This document shows, in pieces, positions 25,729 through 34,399 of a stretch of 48,587 bases of DNA (position 1 is its first letter; each line of letters starts with the position of its first letter). A program made the position numbers and the translations under genes. The notes below the pieces were generated by a model. That model searched no databases. It was not told where the DNA came from and worked only from the letters and a program-made list of their open reading frames with translations. The DNA is from Pseudalkalibacillus decolorationis. GTDB lineage: Bacteria > Bacillota > Bacilli > Bacillales > Fictibacillaceae. The DNA is taken from assembly GCF_024609785.1 (NCBI RefSeq), contig NZ_JANHJQ010000033.1:1-48587 (forward strand), in the 5' to 3' direction.

Positions 25729-26139
25729 ATGACAATAAGACTTACCCCTTATTTAATTATGGATGGAAACGCTAAGGAAGCTATTCAGTTTTATGAACAA
25801 GCACTCGGTGCCGAAGTTCTCACAATCGTCACATACGGAGAAATGCCTGATTCTACCCCTGATGATCTGAAGAACCTTGTGGCACACGCAAAGTTACAAG
25901 TTGGAGGAACAGAAATCATGCTTTCCGATACTCCAGGTTCGCCTATTCCAAAAGGTAAACAGGTTACAATTTGTATTTCATCTAACGACGTGGAAAAATC
26001 AAAACAAATTTTTGAAGCATTGCGGCAAGACGGCCAAGTCAATATGCCGCTTGAAGAAACGTCTTTTAGCCCTGCTTTTGGTGATGTAACGGACAAATTC
26101 GGCATAACCTTTCAAATTTTTACTGAAAGTCAAAACTAA
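25729..26139 (+). CDS. VOC-family protein, PhnB/YjdN-like
   Basis: A 136-residue glyoxalase/bleomycin-resistance-fold protein. The N-terminus LTPYLIMDGNAKEAIQFYEQ and the C-terminal SFSPAFGDVTDKFGITFQIF are characteristic of the PhnB branch, which often lacks full metal ligands. It follows AAGGAGG and ends at a good terminator. A single-gene unit downstream of the LysR gene. Function of this branch is not known. Confidence 0.88.
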   Translation: MTIRLTPYLIMDGNAKEAIQFYEQALGAEVLTIVTYGEMPDSTPDDLKNLVAHAKLQVGGTEIMLSDTPGSPIPKGKQVTICISSNDVEKSKQIFEALRQDGQVNMPLEETSFSPAFGDVTDKFGITFQIFTESQN

Positions 26140-26148
26140 ATTGCTGAT

Positions 26149-26187
26149 AAAGAGTTGCTCAAAATGATAGGCGACTCTTTTGTTTTT
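26149..26187 (+). terminator. Terminator of the VOC gene
   Basis: AAAGAGTTGC (26149-26158) pairs with GCGACTCTTT (26171-26180) with one G-U pair, followed by TGTTTTTT. Confidence 0.88.
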
Positions 26188-26261
26188 TATTGCACAGTTT
26201 TTTCCGTCTACTGCTCATTATTATTTTATTAAGCTAATAGGTTCGTTTTGTGAAGTAAATA

Positions 26262-26301
26262 AAGCTAAATTTCTCAGTGTTGTAAGTGAGAAATTTAGCT
26301 T
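26262..26301. other. Perfect 15-bp inverted repeat upstream of yihY-like gene
   Basis: AAGCTAAATTTCTCA (26262-26276) and TGAGAAATTTAGCTT (26287-26301) are exact inverse complements around a 10-base loop. There is no adjacent gene end to need a terminator, since the VOC terminator is already at 26149. It may be an operator, a terminator for a lost gene, or a leader element of the next gene, which starts 164 bases later. Confidence 0.6.
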
Positions 26302-26464
26302 CACTTATTTTGATTTCCTTTTTGACTGCTAAGATTATTCCGTTCGAGCATTTTTATGAAACATTTTTTTACATAGAATTTTTATTAAATTTTAAATCAA
26401 TTAGGTGTAAATATTGATACTAAAGGGTAAATTCTTATAAGATATAATACGAGGAGTCCTTATT

Positions 26465-27280
26465 ATGAAGATCTCTTCCATACTCTATCAGCTAGGTGAC
26501 CGCTTTCTTAAATTGAGGGTCTATGATCTATCTGCTCAAATGGCTTATTATTTTTTAATGTCTATCTTCCCTTTTCTATTAGTGATCTATTCCCTACTTC
26601 CTTATTTACCCTTGAAAGAAGATTATATGTTGGAATTAGTTAAGCCTTTTGCTCCTAAAGGGACGTATCACTTAATTGAAAATACTTTATCCTATACGTT
26701 GGTTAACCAAAAAAAGAATCTTCTTTCGTTTAGTTTAGTTATTACATTATGGCTTTCTTCTATGGGATTTCAATGCATCAAGAGAATTCTAAATGATGCC
26801 TATGCCATACAAGGAAAAGAAAACGTTCTAAAACAAGTGATAGAAGGATTATTGCTTACAATCGGTTTTATGATTGCCATTCTGATTTCTGTCGTAGTCC
26901 CTGTTTTTGAAAGAGTGATGAGGCATTACTTAGGGGGTGTTTTCTCCATCGAAAGGTTTCAAAACCTGTGGATTTTTATTCAGTGGGGTATTGGAAGTTT
27001 GTTCATCGTTTCCTTTTTTATAGGTCTTTACTATTTTGCTCCTAATATTAAACTTAGAATCGTAAACGTATTACCAGGAGCTATTTTTTCAACGATAGGT
27101 TGGCAGATAGTTTCTTTAGGATTTGCCTCTTATGTAAGCCAGAACAACTATTCTGCCGTATATGGTCAATTAGGAAGTATTGTCGTATTAATGCTTTGGT
27201 TTTATCTCTCCGCGATGATCATTATCATCGGAGGACTGTTGAACACCATTGTTCATCCTGCTCAATCAGATCAAGAGTAA
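26465..27280 (+). CDS. YihY/BrkB-family membrane protein
   Basis: A 271-residue inner-membrane protein with six hydrophobic segments. Family hallmarks are YDLSAQMAYYFLMSIFPFL near the N-terminus and SAVYGQLGSIVVLMLWFYLS near the C-terminus. Older annotation as ribonuclease BN is known to be wrong for this family; a transport-like role is suspected. GAGGAG lies 8 bases before the ATG. It appears to be a single-gene unit. Confidence 0.9.
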   Translation: MKISSILYQLGDRFLKLRVYDLSAQMAYYFLMSIFPFLLVIYSLLPYLPLKEDYMLELVKPFAPKGTYHLIENTLSYTLVNQKKNLLSFSLVITLWLSSMGFQCIKRILNDAYAIQGKENVLKQVIEGLLLTIGFMIAILISVVVPVFERVMRHYLGGVFSIERFQNLWIFIQWGIGSLFIVSFFIGLYYFAPNIKLRIVNVLPGAIFSTIGWQIVSLGFASYVSQNNYSAVYGQLGSIVVLMLWFYLSAMIIIIGGLLNTIVHPAQSDQE

Positions 27281-27575
27281 TTCATTTGACTACGAGACAG
27301 AAAGGGTTTCATATAAGTACAAATTTATTTTACGGCTTACTATTTGCACTAGCCGTTGCCATCTTTTCAATTTGTAATCTAAAAAATCCATCACATGTAT
27401 GTAGAGGCTACTGAAAAGCTGTATGATTTTTCAGTTGAAAGTAATTAAAGTCAAGGTTTTTTAATTCTTTCCCATCATTCTTTTCGCCTGTGGTCACCGT
27501 ACCCTGACACAGGTATGTAGCTGTCTACAATCACCATTCATAGGTTTAACTTGATGGGCTCCCCCTCCTACCCAG
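27281..27575. other. Gene-free stretch
   Basis: No gene with a ribosome binding site is seen. A short open stretch encodes a hydrophobic run (LFYGLLFALAVAIFSICN) near 27330-27385 and could be a remnant of a small membrane protein. The rest shows no clear structure. Confidence 0.3.
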
Positions 27576-28004
27576 TTAAAAACAATTTCCGATTAAGACA
27601 ATTCCCATCCCGATAAAGAAACTTATAAAGAAGTTTTTTGTGAATTTCATAGTCAACAAACAGAACCAAGCGGCTATCAAATATAATGGTTTCCACTGTA
27701 ACCCGCTCTCACCGATAAAAAGTGAAAGAAAAACCAAACCTGCAAAAATACCAATTGGAACAAATTTATCAGTAAGGTAGTTAAAACCATTGCATAGACG
27801 CTTGAATTTTCCACGATCATAGGAAGAACGGATAATTGTGCTGAACCCGCAAAAGAAAAGATTGACATTAATAAGCTTTCAAATGGAGATAACCCTATTT
27901 GAATGGCCATCATTCCAAAAATGCTACCAAATACTATGAAGCTTATCCCCATGGGCAATGCATCTATAATCCCTCGTCTCCAATCATGAGCGTTGGTTTT
28001 TCAT
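27576..28004 (-). pseudogene. azlCD: azlC-azlD remnant fused by an internal deletion
   Basis: The upstream part reads as the AzlC N-terminus (RRGIIDALPMGISFIVFG, SPFESLLMSIFSFAGSAQ, LTTLLIN). A shifted frame then reads as the AzlD C-terminus (KFVPIGIFAGLVFLSLFI, LYLIAAWFCLLTMKFTKN) and stops at 27576. The C-terminal two thirds of AzlC and the first half of AzlD are missing. A further one-base shift near 27985 separates the likely ATG at 28004 from the AzlC frame. Intact AzlCD exports branched-chain amino acids; this copy cannot. Its start overlaps the GNAT gene end, suggesting a former operon. Confidence 0.82.
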
Positions 28005-28858
28005 TGGAAAGATCCAAGTCCCATCGTTCTTCCATTAATTTGGTTCCAGTCCATTCCTTATTCGGCTTTTCTTCAGTTAACGTAAAGTTGTACTTTTGGT
28101 AAAGATTACGGGCGGCTTCTAAAATACTAACCGTCCATAAGAATATGTGCTGATAATTTTGTTTTTTACAGAAGTTGATTGCAGACTCCATTAACTTCTT
28201 ACCTATACCCAATCCTTGGTAACCTTCATCTAATACAAACCATCTAAGTTGTGCTACTGTTTCATTCGATCGAGTAATCGCAATCGAACCGACAATTCCA
28301 CCGTTCACTTCTGCTATCCATAGATCTCCTCCATCTGAGTTGATCATGAATTCAGTTAAACCTTTCATAACGTAGTATTTAAACATTTTACCAAATTTAT
28401 AGGTTTTGTCGTAAAGCCTTCCATGGAGGTGTGCTACATAACCGACATCTCCTGGTAGAAATGGTCTTATGGACACTTCTGGTTGAGAAGCATGTTTCTT
28501 TGAAAAAATGGATTCAATCGTTTCCATTGAGGTTATGAGTTTGGATTGATCCCGTTTTGCCATGTTTTCAATCATTTTACCCACTTCATGATTGGAGTTT
28601 TTAACCAAATCATTTAAAATCTTTACCGTAGTCTGTAGGATAGAGTAAATATTGACGCTAATCGTCTGATGAACGCTTTTTTGAAATCACATTCTCGTCC
28701 TCAAAGCCTTGAACAATTCGGCTCATATATCCCCGATCAATTCCAAGAGTTTCTCTAACTTCCGTCGCTGTGCAACCATTCCTGAAATTGATTTCAGTTA
28801 TGACCTGTGCCTCCGTTAGTGGAAATGGTTGATTATAGATTTTCCTGATCGATTTTAC
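27964..28858 (-). pseudogene. MarR-GNAT fusion regulator/acetyltransferase, broken in the MarR part
   Basis: An intact 214-residue frame (28608-27964) holds a GNAT acetyltransferase domain (IRPFLPGDVGYVAHLHG, GYQGLGIGKKLM) preceded by the last helix of a MarR domain. Upstream, 28858-28612 in another frame encodes the rest of the MarR winged helix (LTEAQVITEINFRNG, LGIDRGYMSRIVQGFEDE). It has an in-frame TAG at 28658-28660, a frameshift near 28612 and no start codon before residue about 20 of the domain. Bifunctional MarR-GNAT proteins are a known family, so the gene was once a fusion. The GNAT part might still be made from a secondary start. Confidence 0.82.
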
Positions 28859-28970
28859 CTAATAAATTTGCATAATACCTGTTGAATTTTCGTGTTTTTT
28901 AGATAAACAAGGGAGGGATACACCAATGTGAGAGGTTTGAGAAAGAATCATATTATGCAAAAAAAAAACA

Positions 28971-29007
28971 AAAATCCCCGGAACTCTCAATGAATTCTGA
29001 GGATTTT
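28971..29007 (-). terminator. Terminator of the M14 carboxypeptidase gene
   Basis: AAAATCC (28971-28977) pairs with GGATTTT (29001-29007), with GAA/TTC inside. On the minus strand it runs into TTGTTTTTTTTTT. Confidence 0.88.
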
Positions 29008-29034
29008 GTTTGGTATGTTCAACAATTATTCCCT

Positions 29035-30768
29035 TTATTCTTTTACGAGTTTTTCTTCTTCCATGTATCGGTAGACAGGGACAATATCACCTACATTTAC
29101 AGGTAAATAGTTGAAGGTGACGTAACTTTCCGATGATTCTGGTTCGAGTGCTAAGGCAATTAGGTTTGCAGCTGGTTGTGCTGAGCTGAATACATAACTC
29201 CCTTTAGGGAACAAGTATTTTTGCTCTTCTATTTTGGTTTTGACGTGGTTTAACAGGTGCCCCTGATAGTATTGTTCATCCACCTCTTTGTCAGTGACTT
29301 TATAGTGTTCGACAGTCAACTCTTTCGCCTTTTCGAGCTTTTTAACGATTACACCTTGCGTCTCCAGCTTTTGTGCAATTTCATGATAAGCTGGGGGCAT
29401 AATATAAGCGGTTGGACGTACCCGTTCTAATGTCGGCTCTGCTTCTTTTGAACTGTAATAGTTAACTGGTATCTTCTCGATCGACCCTTTCGCAATGTCG
29501 ACTACTTTCAGCTGTTGTTCACCCGGTAGCTCTTTACGTTGGCTATCTAACACGATTTTGTCGTTGTTCCCGATTTTCCCACCCTGTCGTGATATCTTGG
29601 CTTTTGCAGCTTTAACGACTGCTCTTATTTCTGTCGCACGTTTGGCTGTTGTCTTCACCAAACTTGTGTGCGCGGCTACCATCGCAGTAACCCGACGCTC
29701 GAAGTTTTCCCGGCCGATTCCTATTCCCCGGCTCTCGACCAGAATCGTGAAACTTGGTTGAAGTCCGTATGCATTAGTATCTAAACGTGCCTCTAATCCG
29801 CCTTCAGCAATTGTGGTTTTCTCCTGTGATCGATCAACAATGTAATATGGAGCAGAAGAAAAGCCTTTTTCCTCTATATCCTTATGTGCGGGTTCGACAA
29901 ACCAGTTCGTTGACTTGTTACGAATTGTCTTCGGTATATTCAAATTATAACCTGGGGCCAAAAGAATATCATGGTAAGGCAATGCACCCTGTTCACCCAC
30001 GTCTGGAAATTTACCGGGGACAGTACCATACTCATGAGCACTGATAACTACTTCTGGTTTGAATTGGTTAAATATCTTGTGAAGCGTACGTACTTCTGGA
30101 AGTTCAAGCTTAACGTGGTCACGGTTCGCATCTAACCGATTGGCGGTCTGGCGTTGAAAATAGTAAGAACCATCAAGGTTAATTCGTGGGACGATAAGGA
30201 CATTAATATCTTCAAGAACATTTTCCCCAAGATCACCTTTGGCAAGTTTTTGTGCCATCACGAGCATGGATTCACCACCTGCTGGTTCGTTCCCATGAAT
30301 CTGTCCTTCTAACATAATCGTTGTTTTACGTTTAAAATCATCGGTATTTTTATCACTACTTGTAGAAAAAATGAGCAAAGGTAACTCTCGACCTTCAAGG
30401 GAATGACCTGCAGTTTTCATCTTCATTACGTCACTCGTACGATCGAGTTCTTCCAAAAATGCCATCATTTCTTCTTGTGACGTAAAATTCCACTTACCAG
30501 CTTTAAAACCCGGTGTATCAAAATCGATATCAGGCTCTGGATACAATTCCTTCACTTGTTCAGGTTGTTCATAGCTCTTTCCAAAGTAAGGTGTAAAATT
30601 CGGATTCATTTGACCCGCTACTGGTGGAGCAGCGTTTACATGTGCAGAGGCTGGAGAAACAGCTTCATTCTGCTTATCAGCTGAAGCCACACTTACCTGC
30701 CCTGTACCGAACAATACAGTCGACAGCATAATCATCAGAGTTATAATTGTTAAAACTTTCCTATTCAT
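29035..30768 (-). CDS. Secreted M14-family zinc carboxypeptidase
   Basis: A 577-residue exported peptidase. A signal peptide (basic MNRK, hydrophobic core, VASADK cleavage region) is followed by the M14 catalytic domain. Zinc ligands are the His and Glu in QIHGNEPAGGES and the His in VISAHEYG; substrate-contacting NRDHVK lies between them. The catalytic Glu is in TILVESRGIGIG. About 200 residues follow as a C-terminal domain. The ATG at 30768 is chosen because GGAGG is 8 bases upstream and the signal peptide begins there. It likely trims peptides outside the cell; gene stands alone with its own terminator. Confidence 0.9.
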   Translation of the reverse strand: MNRKVLTIITLMIMLSTVLFGTGQVSVASADKQNEAVSPASAHVNAAPPVAGQMNPNFTPYFGKSYEQPEQVKELYPEPDIDFDTPGFKAGKWNFTSQEEMMAFLEELDRTSDVMKMKTAGHSLEGRELPLLIFSTSSDKNTDDFKRKTTIMLEGQIHGNEPAGGESMLVMAQKLAKGDLGENVLEDINVLIVPRINLDGSYYFQRQTANRLDANRDHVKLELPEVRTLHKIFNQFKPEVVISAHEYGTVPGKFPDVGEQGALPYHDILLAPGYNLNIPKTIRNKSTNWFVEPAHKDIEEKGFSSAPYYIVDRSQEKTTIAEGGLEARLDTNAYGLQPSFTILVESRGIGIGRENFERRVTAMVAAHTSLVKTTAKRATEIRAVVKAAKAKISRQGGKIGNNDKIVLDSQRKELPGEQQLKVVDIAKGSIEKIPVNYYSSKEAEPTLERVRPTAYIMPPAYHEIAQKLETQGVIVKKLEKAKELTVEHYKVTDKEVDEQYYQGHLLNHVKTKIEEQKYLFPKGSYVFSSAQPAANLIALALEPESSESYVTFNYLPVNVGDIVPVYRYMEEEKLVKE

Positions 30769-31136
30769 CCTTATTACCTCCATTTAATAGTTTGATTGAC
30801 TCTTCTACATTTACCAAATAGGTTTAAATGTGTTGCTAAGATGCGTTTTCTACAGTCCATTTCAACTAGTACCCAATCGGTCTACTACCTAGATTAATTT
30901 AGAAACCATGTAGTATTAAATCACCTCTCATGTTCTATATTCACTAACAAGCTTGTCTTACTAGCTTCTATTTCGCGAAAGATGATCCCTTGCGTCGAAA
31001 GATGTATATTAGTAAACAGGACTTTTGAAGAATTTTAACACTTAATAGGTTCATAATTAGAATAAATATATGGAGAAAGTAGTAATTAGCTGATGTAGCT
31101 ATGAAGGACAAATGATTATGATTGGTATATGACATA
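30769..31136. other. Gene-free AT-rich stretch
   Basis: No supported gene. The left part must hold the promoter of the M14 peptidase gene, but no convincing -35/-10 pair stands out. The right part is AT-rich up to the family B repeat at 31137. Confidence 0.4.
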
Positions 31137-31229
31137 TAAAGAAAACTTGGTAAAGCCAAGCCTTTGGCGCCGGCTGAGCCTTAGTTGCGCTTATACTATA
31201 GAAAGTATTTTTATACTTTCTTAACGTGC
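31137..31229 (+). repeat. Family B dispersed repeat, copy 3
   Basis: 93 bases from TAAAGAAAACTTGG to TTAACGTGC with a complete terminal hairpin. Nearly identical to copies 2 and 4. Its right end abuts the A7 run that forms the T-tract of the terminator at 31236 when read on the minus strand. Confidence 0.92.
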
Positions 31230-31235
31230 AAAAAA

Positions 31236-31259
31236 ACCATCTACTAATCAGCAGATGGC
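31236..31259 (-). terminator. Terminator of the four-gene cassette
   Basis: ACCATCT (31236-31242) pairs with AGATGGC (31253-31259) with partial inner pairing. T7 follows on the minus strand and T5 on the plus strand, so it can work both ways. It lies about 50 bases after the last cassette gene. Confidence 0.78.
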
Positions 31260-31309
31260 TTTTTGATTTACTTTCTTATTCGAATTATTATTAATAAGGA
31301 AATTTTTTA

Positions 31310-31642
31310 TCATGCAGAAGGGTGATTGGTGTAATATAAGGTGATACTTTGTTTATTCATTTGTTCGATTTGCGTTTCAAAGGTCTTCACATAGTTCTCA
31401 ATATCACCCTTCATTGCTCCTAATTCTTCTTTATGTTTACCACCATTCTCAGTAATCGTGTCATGGATAGCATTAATTGTTTTACCTTGATCAGAACTCG
31501 TTTCTTCTTTAATTAATTTTTCTAATCTTGTATTTAAATCGATCAAATCATCTAGATGTTTATTAATGTTTTTCGCCTTATAAGAAAGATTATTCGTTTC
31601 AAGAATACGGTGGTTTGTTGTAAGTTGATGGACTTCATCCAC
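31310..31642 (-). CDS. Small helical protein, WXG100-like, 110 aa
   Basis: A 110-residue, almost wholly helical, charged protein without signal peptide or membrane segment. Two long amphipathic helices (KNINKHLDDLIDLNTRLEKL; KEELGAMKGDIENYVKTFET) are joined by a Gly-containing turn (TENGGKH), giving the hairpin outline of WXG100/ESAT-6-like proteins or LXG-toxin partner proteins. The WXG motif itself is absent. It starts 13 bases after the lipase-like gene and closes the four-gene set. A partner or chaperone for that protein is likely; a type VII secretion link is inference only. Confidence 0.7.
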   Translation of the reverse strand: MDEVHQLTTNHRILETNNLSYKAKNINKHLDDLIDLNTRLEKLIKEETSSDQGKTINAIHDTITENGGKHKEELGAMKGDIENYVKTFETQIEQMNKQSITLYYTNHPSA

Positions 31643-31655
31643 TTTGGTTAACCTC

Positions 31656-33515
31656 CTATTTCAAATCAAATAATGCAGAGACCCTCTCATCCTCTTTAAA
31701 TATTTCCTCAATACTCGTTCGGACTCTTTGAATGAATTTTCGTGATCCTTCAATTTGCCCCTTTATAGAATGGGGAATATCCTCAACAGCATTGGTTTGT
31801 AATGGTGAAAATGATTCGTGGGCGTTTATACCCTCTAACTTTTTACTATTTCTTGGGAAGTAGACATGCTTGCGTAAAACATATGTATAAGAGGTAGGGT
31901 TAGCTTCCATATTATTGATCTCCCCGATTACAGCTCTTTGGTTTCTTGAAAAGCATTCGTTGATTTCTGAATCAAAAGCCTCTTTATATTGTCTTAACGC
32001 ATTTTCTTGTTCTTCGATGTTCGCAAGTCCTGATTGATAGATTCGAACTGCTGATGAAATATTGACCTTAATTGTTGTACCGCTAGTACCTTTGGAAAAG
32101 AGGAGCAGATCGCCATGACTGTAGCCTTTTCCTTTTTCCCTTCCTATGGCATTCAACATTTCTGCAATACTATGACTATGTCCTATTAACTCGAGTGATC
32201 CTTCTGTGTTTTCAACGATACTTTCAAACTTAACCAGCATTTCTTGGTAAATACCCCATAAGTTAAGGAGACTACCAATATCTGTGCCAAGGATTGATCT
32301 GGGAGAGAAGTATAAACCTGAAGCCTGGGTATCACGAACACTATCCATTCCTTCAATTACTTCATAGATTTCTTGCAAATCTTTCTCTACCCCGGTAAGT
32401 TCCCGAACAACAATTTCCTTTTCTTCCTCTGCCATATAGCCACCTTGAACTAAAGCACCTAAGAGGACATCTGAGTGTTTGATCACATAGTGGATTTTAT
32501 CGAGAACATGTGGGATTTTTTCCTCAGCATCATTTAGCATCTCGGTTAACTCATTACCACGACTAAAATAAGAAAGTGGGTCTTCCTTAAGGTCCATCAT
32601 CAAATCCACGTCAAGACCTGTCATAGAGGTAGCAACAGCTTTGAACCCACCATCCTTATAATCATCCGAAAATTGTAAAACGAACTCTTGGACTTTCTGA
32701 ATCTCTTCATCTGGCAAATCATCTACTAGCACACGAATACCTTCGAATTCTGGATTTGTATCAAAGAATTCCAGATGGCCTACATGAAAAAAACCACGAG
32801 TTCCACTTACTCCGTATAACGGATCATCTTTTGAGATCAATTGGTGAATGTTATCTGTAACACCTTTATCATTGTAATACTGGATGGCAAACTCCCTTAG
32901 CTTCTCAGGATCGATATCGTAGATGGCATCTCGGTCTCCTGGATAAATATTGAACCTTCTTAATAATCTACGTGCAAACACCGCATCAATTTCAGCAAGC
33001 TGATAAACATTGGTTTGAGCACCATTTACACTATATAACTTATCAAATTTACCATCAACCAATCTTAAATTTGTATTATTATTGTGCGCAAGGGAATGGG
33101 CTAACCCGACTGATATAATTTCTTTTTTTGAACCACTTTTGCCTTTTATTTCTTTCATGGCTGAATCATAAAATTTTTTTGCATCTTCATATTGGCTACC
33201 ATCTTTACCAGCAAAGATTCCGATCAGATTATAACCCCAGTCCTTAACATCTGCACTTCCCTCCGAAATTATATATACTTGATTTATTCCATTTTCATTT
33301 TGAAAGTGAATAGCCGTACCATCGTAACCGGAATCTGCCTTAATTATGTCATCGGAACGAATGATATTGATATCGACAGGAATTTCTTTACCAGTCTCTT
33401 CAAAATAAATTCTTCGGAGTTCTTTTTTAAATTCTGTTTCATCAATATCTTTATAACCTAGATTAGTAATCCGAAGCCTAAGTTCCTCAGTCTTTAAGAT
33501 TTCTTCATTCCCCAT
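31656..33515 (-). CDS. Uncharacterised degenerate lipase-like protein (DUF6792-type)
   Basis: A 619-residue cytoplasm-type protein with no signal peptide. Residues about 60-175 follow a class 3 lipase-like plan: SGYDGTAIHF, YIISEGSADVKDW, an amphipathic helix, then VGLAHSLAHNNN. The last is a nucleophile-elbow-like site in which the usual GHSLGG has become AHSLAH (Ser about 141 kept, both key glycines changed). Residues about 280-619 are mainly helical. The N-terminus (NEEILKTEELRLRITNLGYK) resembles the Bacillus family I recall as DUF6792; this is from memory. The ATG at 33515 is coupled to the lipoprotein stop. No signal peptide suggests a cytoplasmic or non-Sec-exported effector. Confidence 0.7.
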   Translation of the reverse strand: MGNEEILKTEELRLRITNLGYKDIDETEFKKELRRIYFEETGKEIPVDINIIRSDDIIKADSGYDGTAIHFQNENGINQVYIISEGSADVKDWGYNLIGIFAGKDGSQYEDAKKFYDSAMKEIKGKSGSKKEIISVGLAHSLAHNNNTNLRLVDGKFDKLYSVNGAQTNVYQLAEIDAVFARRLLRRFNIYPGDRDAIYDIDPEKLREFAIQYYNDKGVTDNIHQLISKDDPLYGVSGTRGFFHVGHLEFFDTNPEFEGIRVLVDDLPDEEIQKVQEFVLQFSDDYKDGGFKAVATSMTGLDVDLMMDLKEDPLSYFSRGNELTEMLNDAEEKIPHVLDKIHYVIKHSDVLLGALVQGGYMAEEEKEIVVRELTGVEKDLQEIYEVIEGMDSVRDTQASGLYFSPRSILGTDIGSLLNLWGIYQEMLVKFESIVENTEGSLELIGHSHSIAEMLNAIGREKGKGYSHGDLLLFSKGTSGTTIKVNISSAVRIYQSGLANIEEQENALRQYKEAFDSEINECFSRNQRAVIGEINNMEANPTSYTYVLRKHVYFPRNSKKLEGINAHESFSPLQTNAVEDIPHSIKGQIEGSRKFIQRVRTSIEEIFKEDERVSALFDLK

Positions 33516-33517
33516 GA

Positions 33518-34210
33518 CTATTCACCTTCTTTTTCATCACCCTTAGTGAATTTAACAGACTTCATCATCATTTTCGCTGTTTCTTCTGACTTCTTCAAAT
33601 CAATATCGCATGGTTTTTCAACATCCGAACATCCAATACTAAAGTTATAAACAATCCCCTGCTCACTCTCATTTGATTTAATAAAACTAAAATAATTATA
33701 AAATGTATCCTTCTCGTCTTCGAATTCGGTCATTGATGATGCAAAATATATCGTTTTATTTGATAAACGTACCTCCTTAAAATCCCCTTCATAATCTTGC
33801 ATTCCACGAATGAGACTTAATGTATTTTCTTTTGATGTACCAGATTGATAATATTTGGCTATAACAAAATAGGATATATTTTGACCCATTCCCGCTCCAA
33901 AATCAATATTCTCAAATCGTTTTTCTTCAATCGAATAAGATTTTTCACTTAGTTTTCCATCCTCAGGAAACAGCATAGTATATCCATTTGTACCAGATCG
34001 AAATTTGTAATACCCTTCTTTTACTTCTTCCGTTGAATCCATAAACTTCCGAGTGAATTCATCTTGAAATGCATCCACCTTTGGTAACTCTTCGGCGGAT
34101 AATTCTTCAGGATCTTTGCTATTTTCTCCACCTTGTTTATTCATTTGACACCCTCCTGCAACCAAAAGTATTACGATTATTATAGAAAAGAAATAAGTGC
34201 TTTTTCTCAA
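33518..34210 (-). CDS. Lipoprotein of the four-gene cassette
   Basis: A 230-residue lipoprotein: MRKS start, hydrophobic core and lipobox LVAGGC (Cys near residue 21), then a Glu/Lys/Asp-rich linker and a mixed alpha/beta domain. No family recognised. Two cysteines near the end (GCSDVEKPCDI) could form a disulfide. It ends 3 bases before the lipase-like gene, so the two are coupled. It could be a surface receptor or immunity-type partner; this is inference from layout. Confidence 0.72.
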   Translation of the reverse strand: MRKSTYFFSIIIVILLVAGGCQMNKQGGENSKDPEELSAEELPKVDAFQDEFTRKFMDSTEEVKEGYYKFRSGTNGYTMLFPEDGKLSEKSYSIEEKRFENIDFGAGMGQNISYFVIAKYYQSGTSKENTLSLIRGMQDYEGDFKEVRLSNKTIYFASSMTEFEDEKDTFYNYFSFIKSNESEQGIVYNFSIGCSDVEKPCDIDLKKSEETAKMMMKSVKFTKGDEKEGE

Positions 34211-34399
34211 GATAGGGACTCCTTTCGCGATAACTCATTGATTGTTATGTATCAGTTTATCACTAGTTACCATATTAATCCATACATCGATATGCTTTTG
34301 GAAAATCTGAATGTTACTGTAATAGTAAATAGGTTTGCGACTAAAAGTTCCGCCTCATCATTGGTAAGGTCTAAACATTCACTATAAGAAATTTTCCTA

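Noticed and set aside
26465-27280. Ribonuclease BN annotation for the YihY protein
   Set aside because: It is an integral membrane protein of the YihY family; the RNase BN name was assigned to this family in error.
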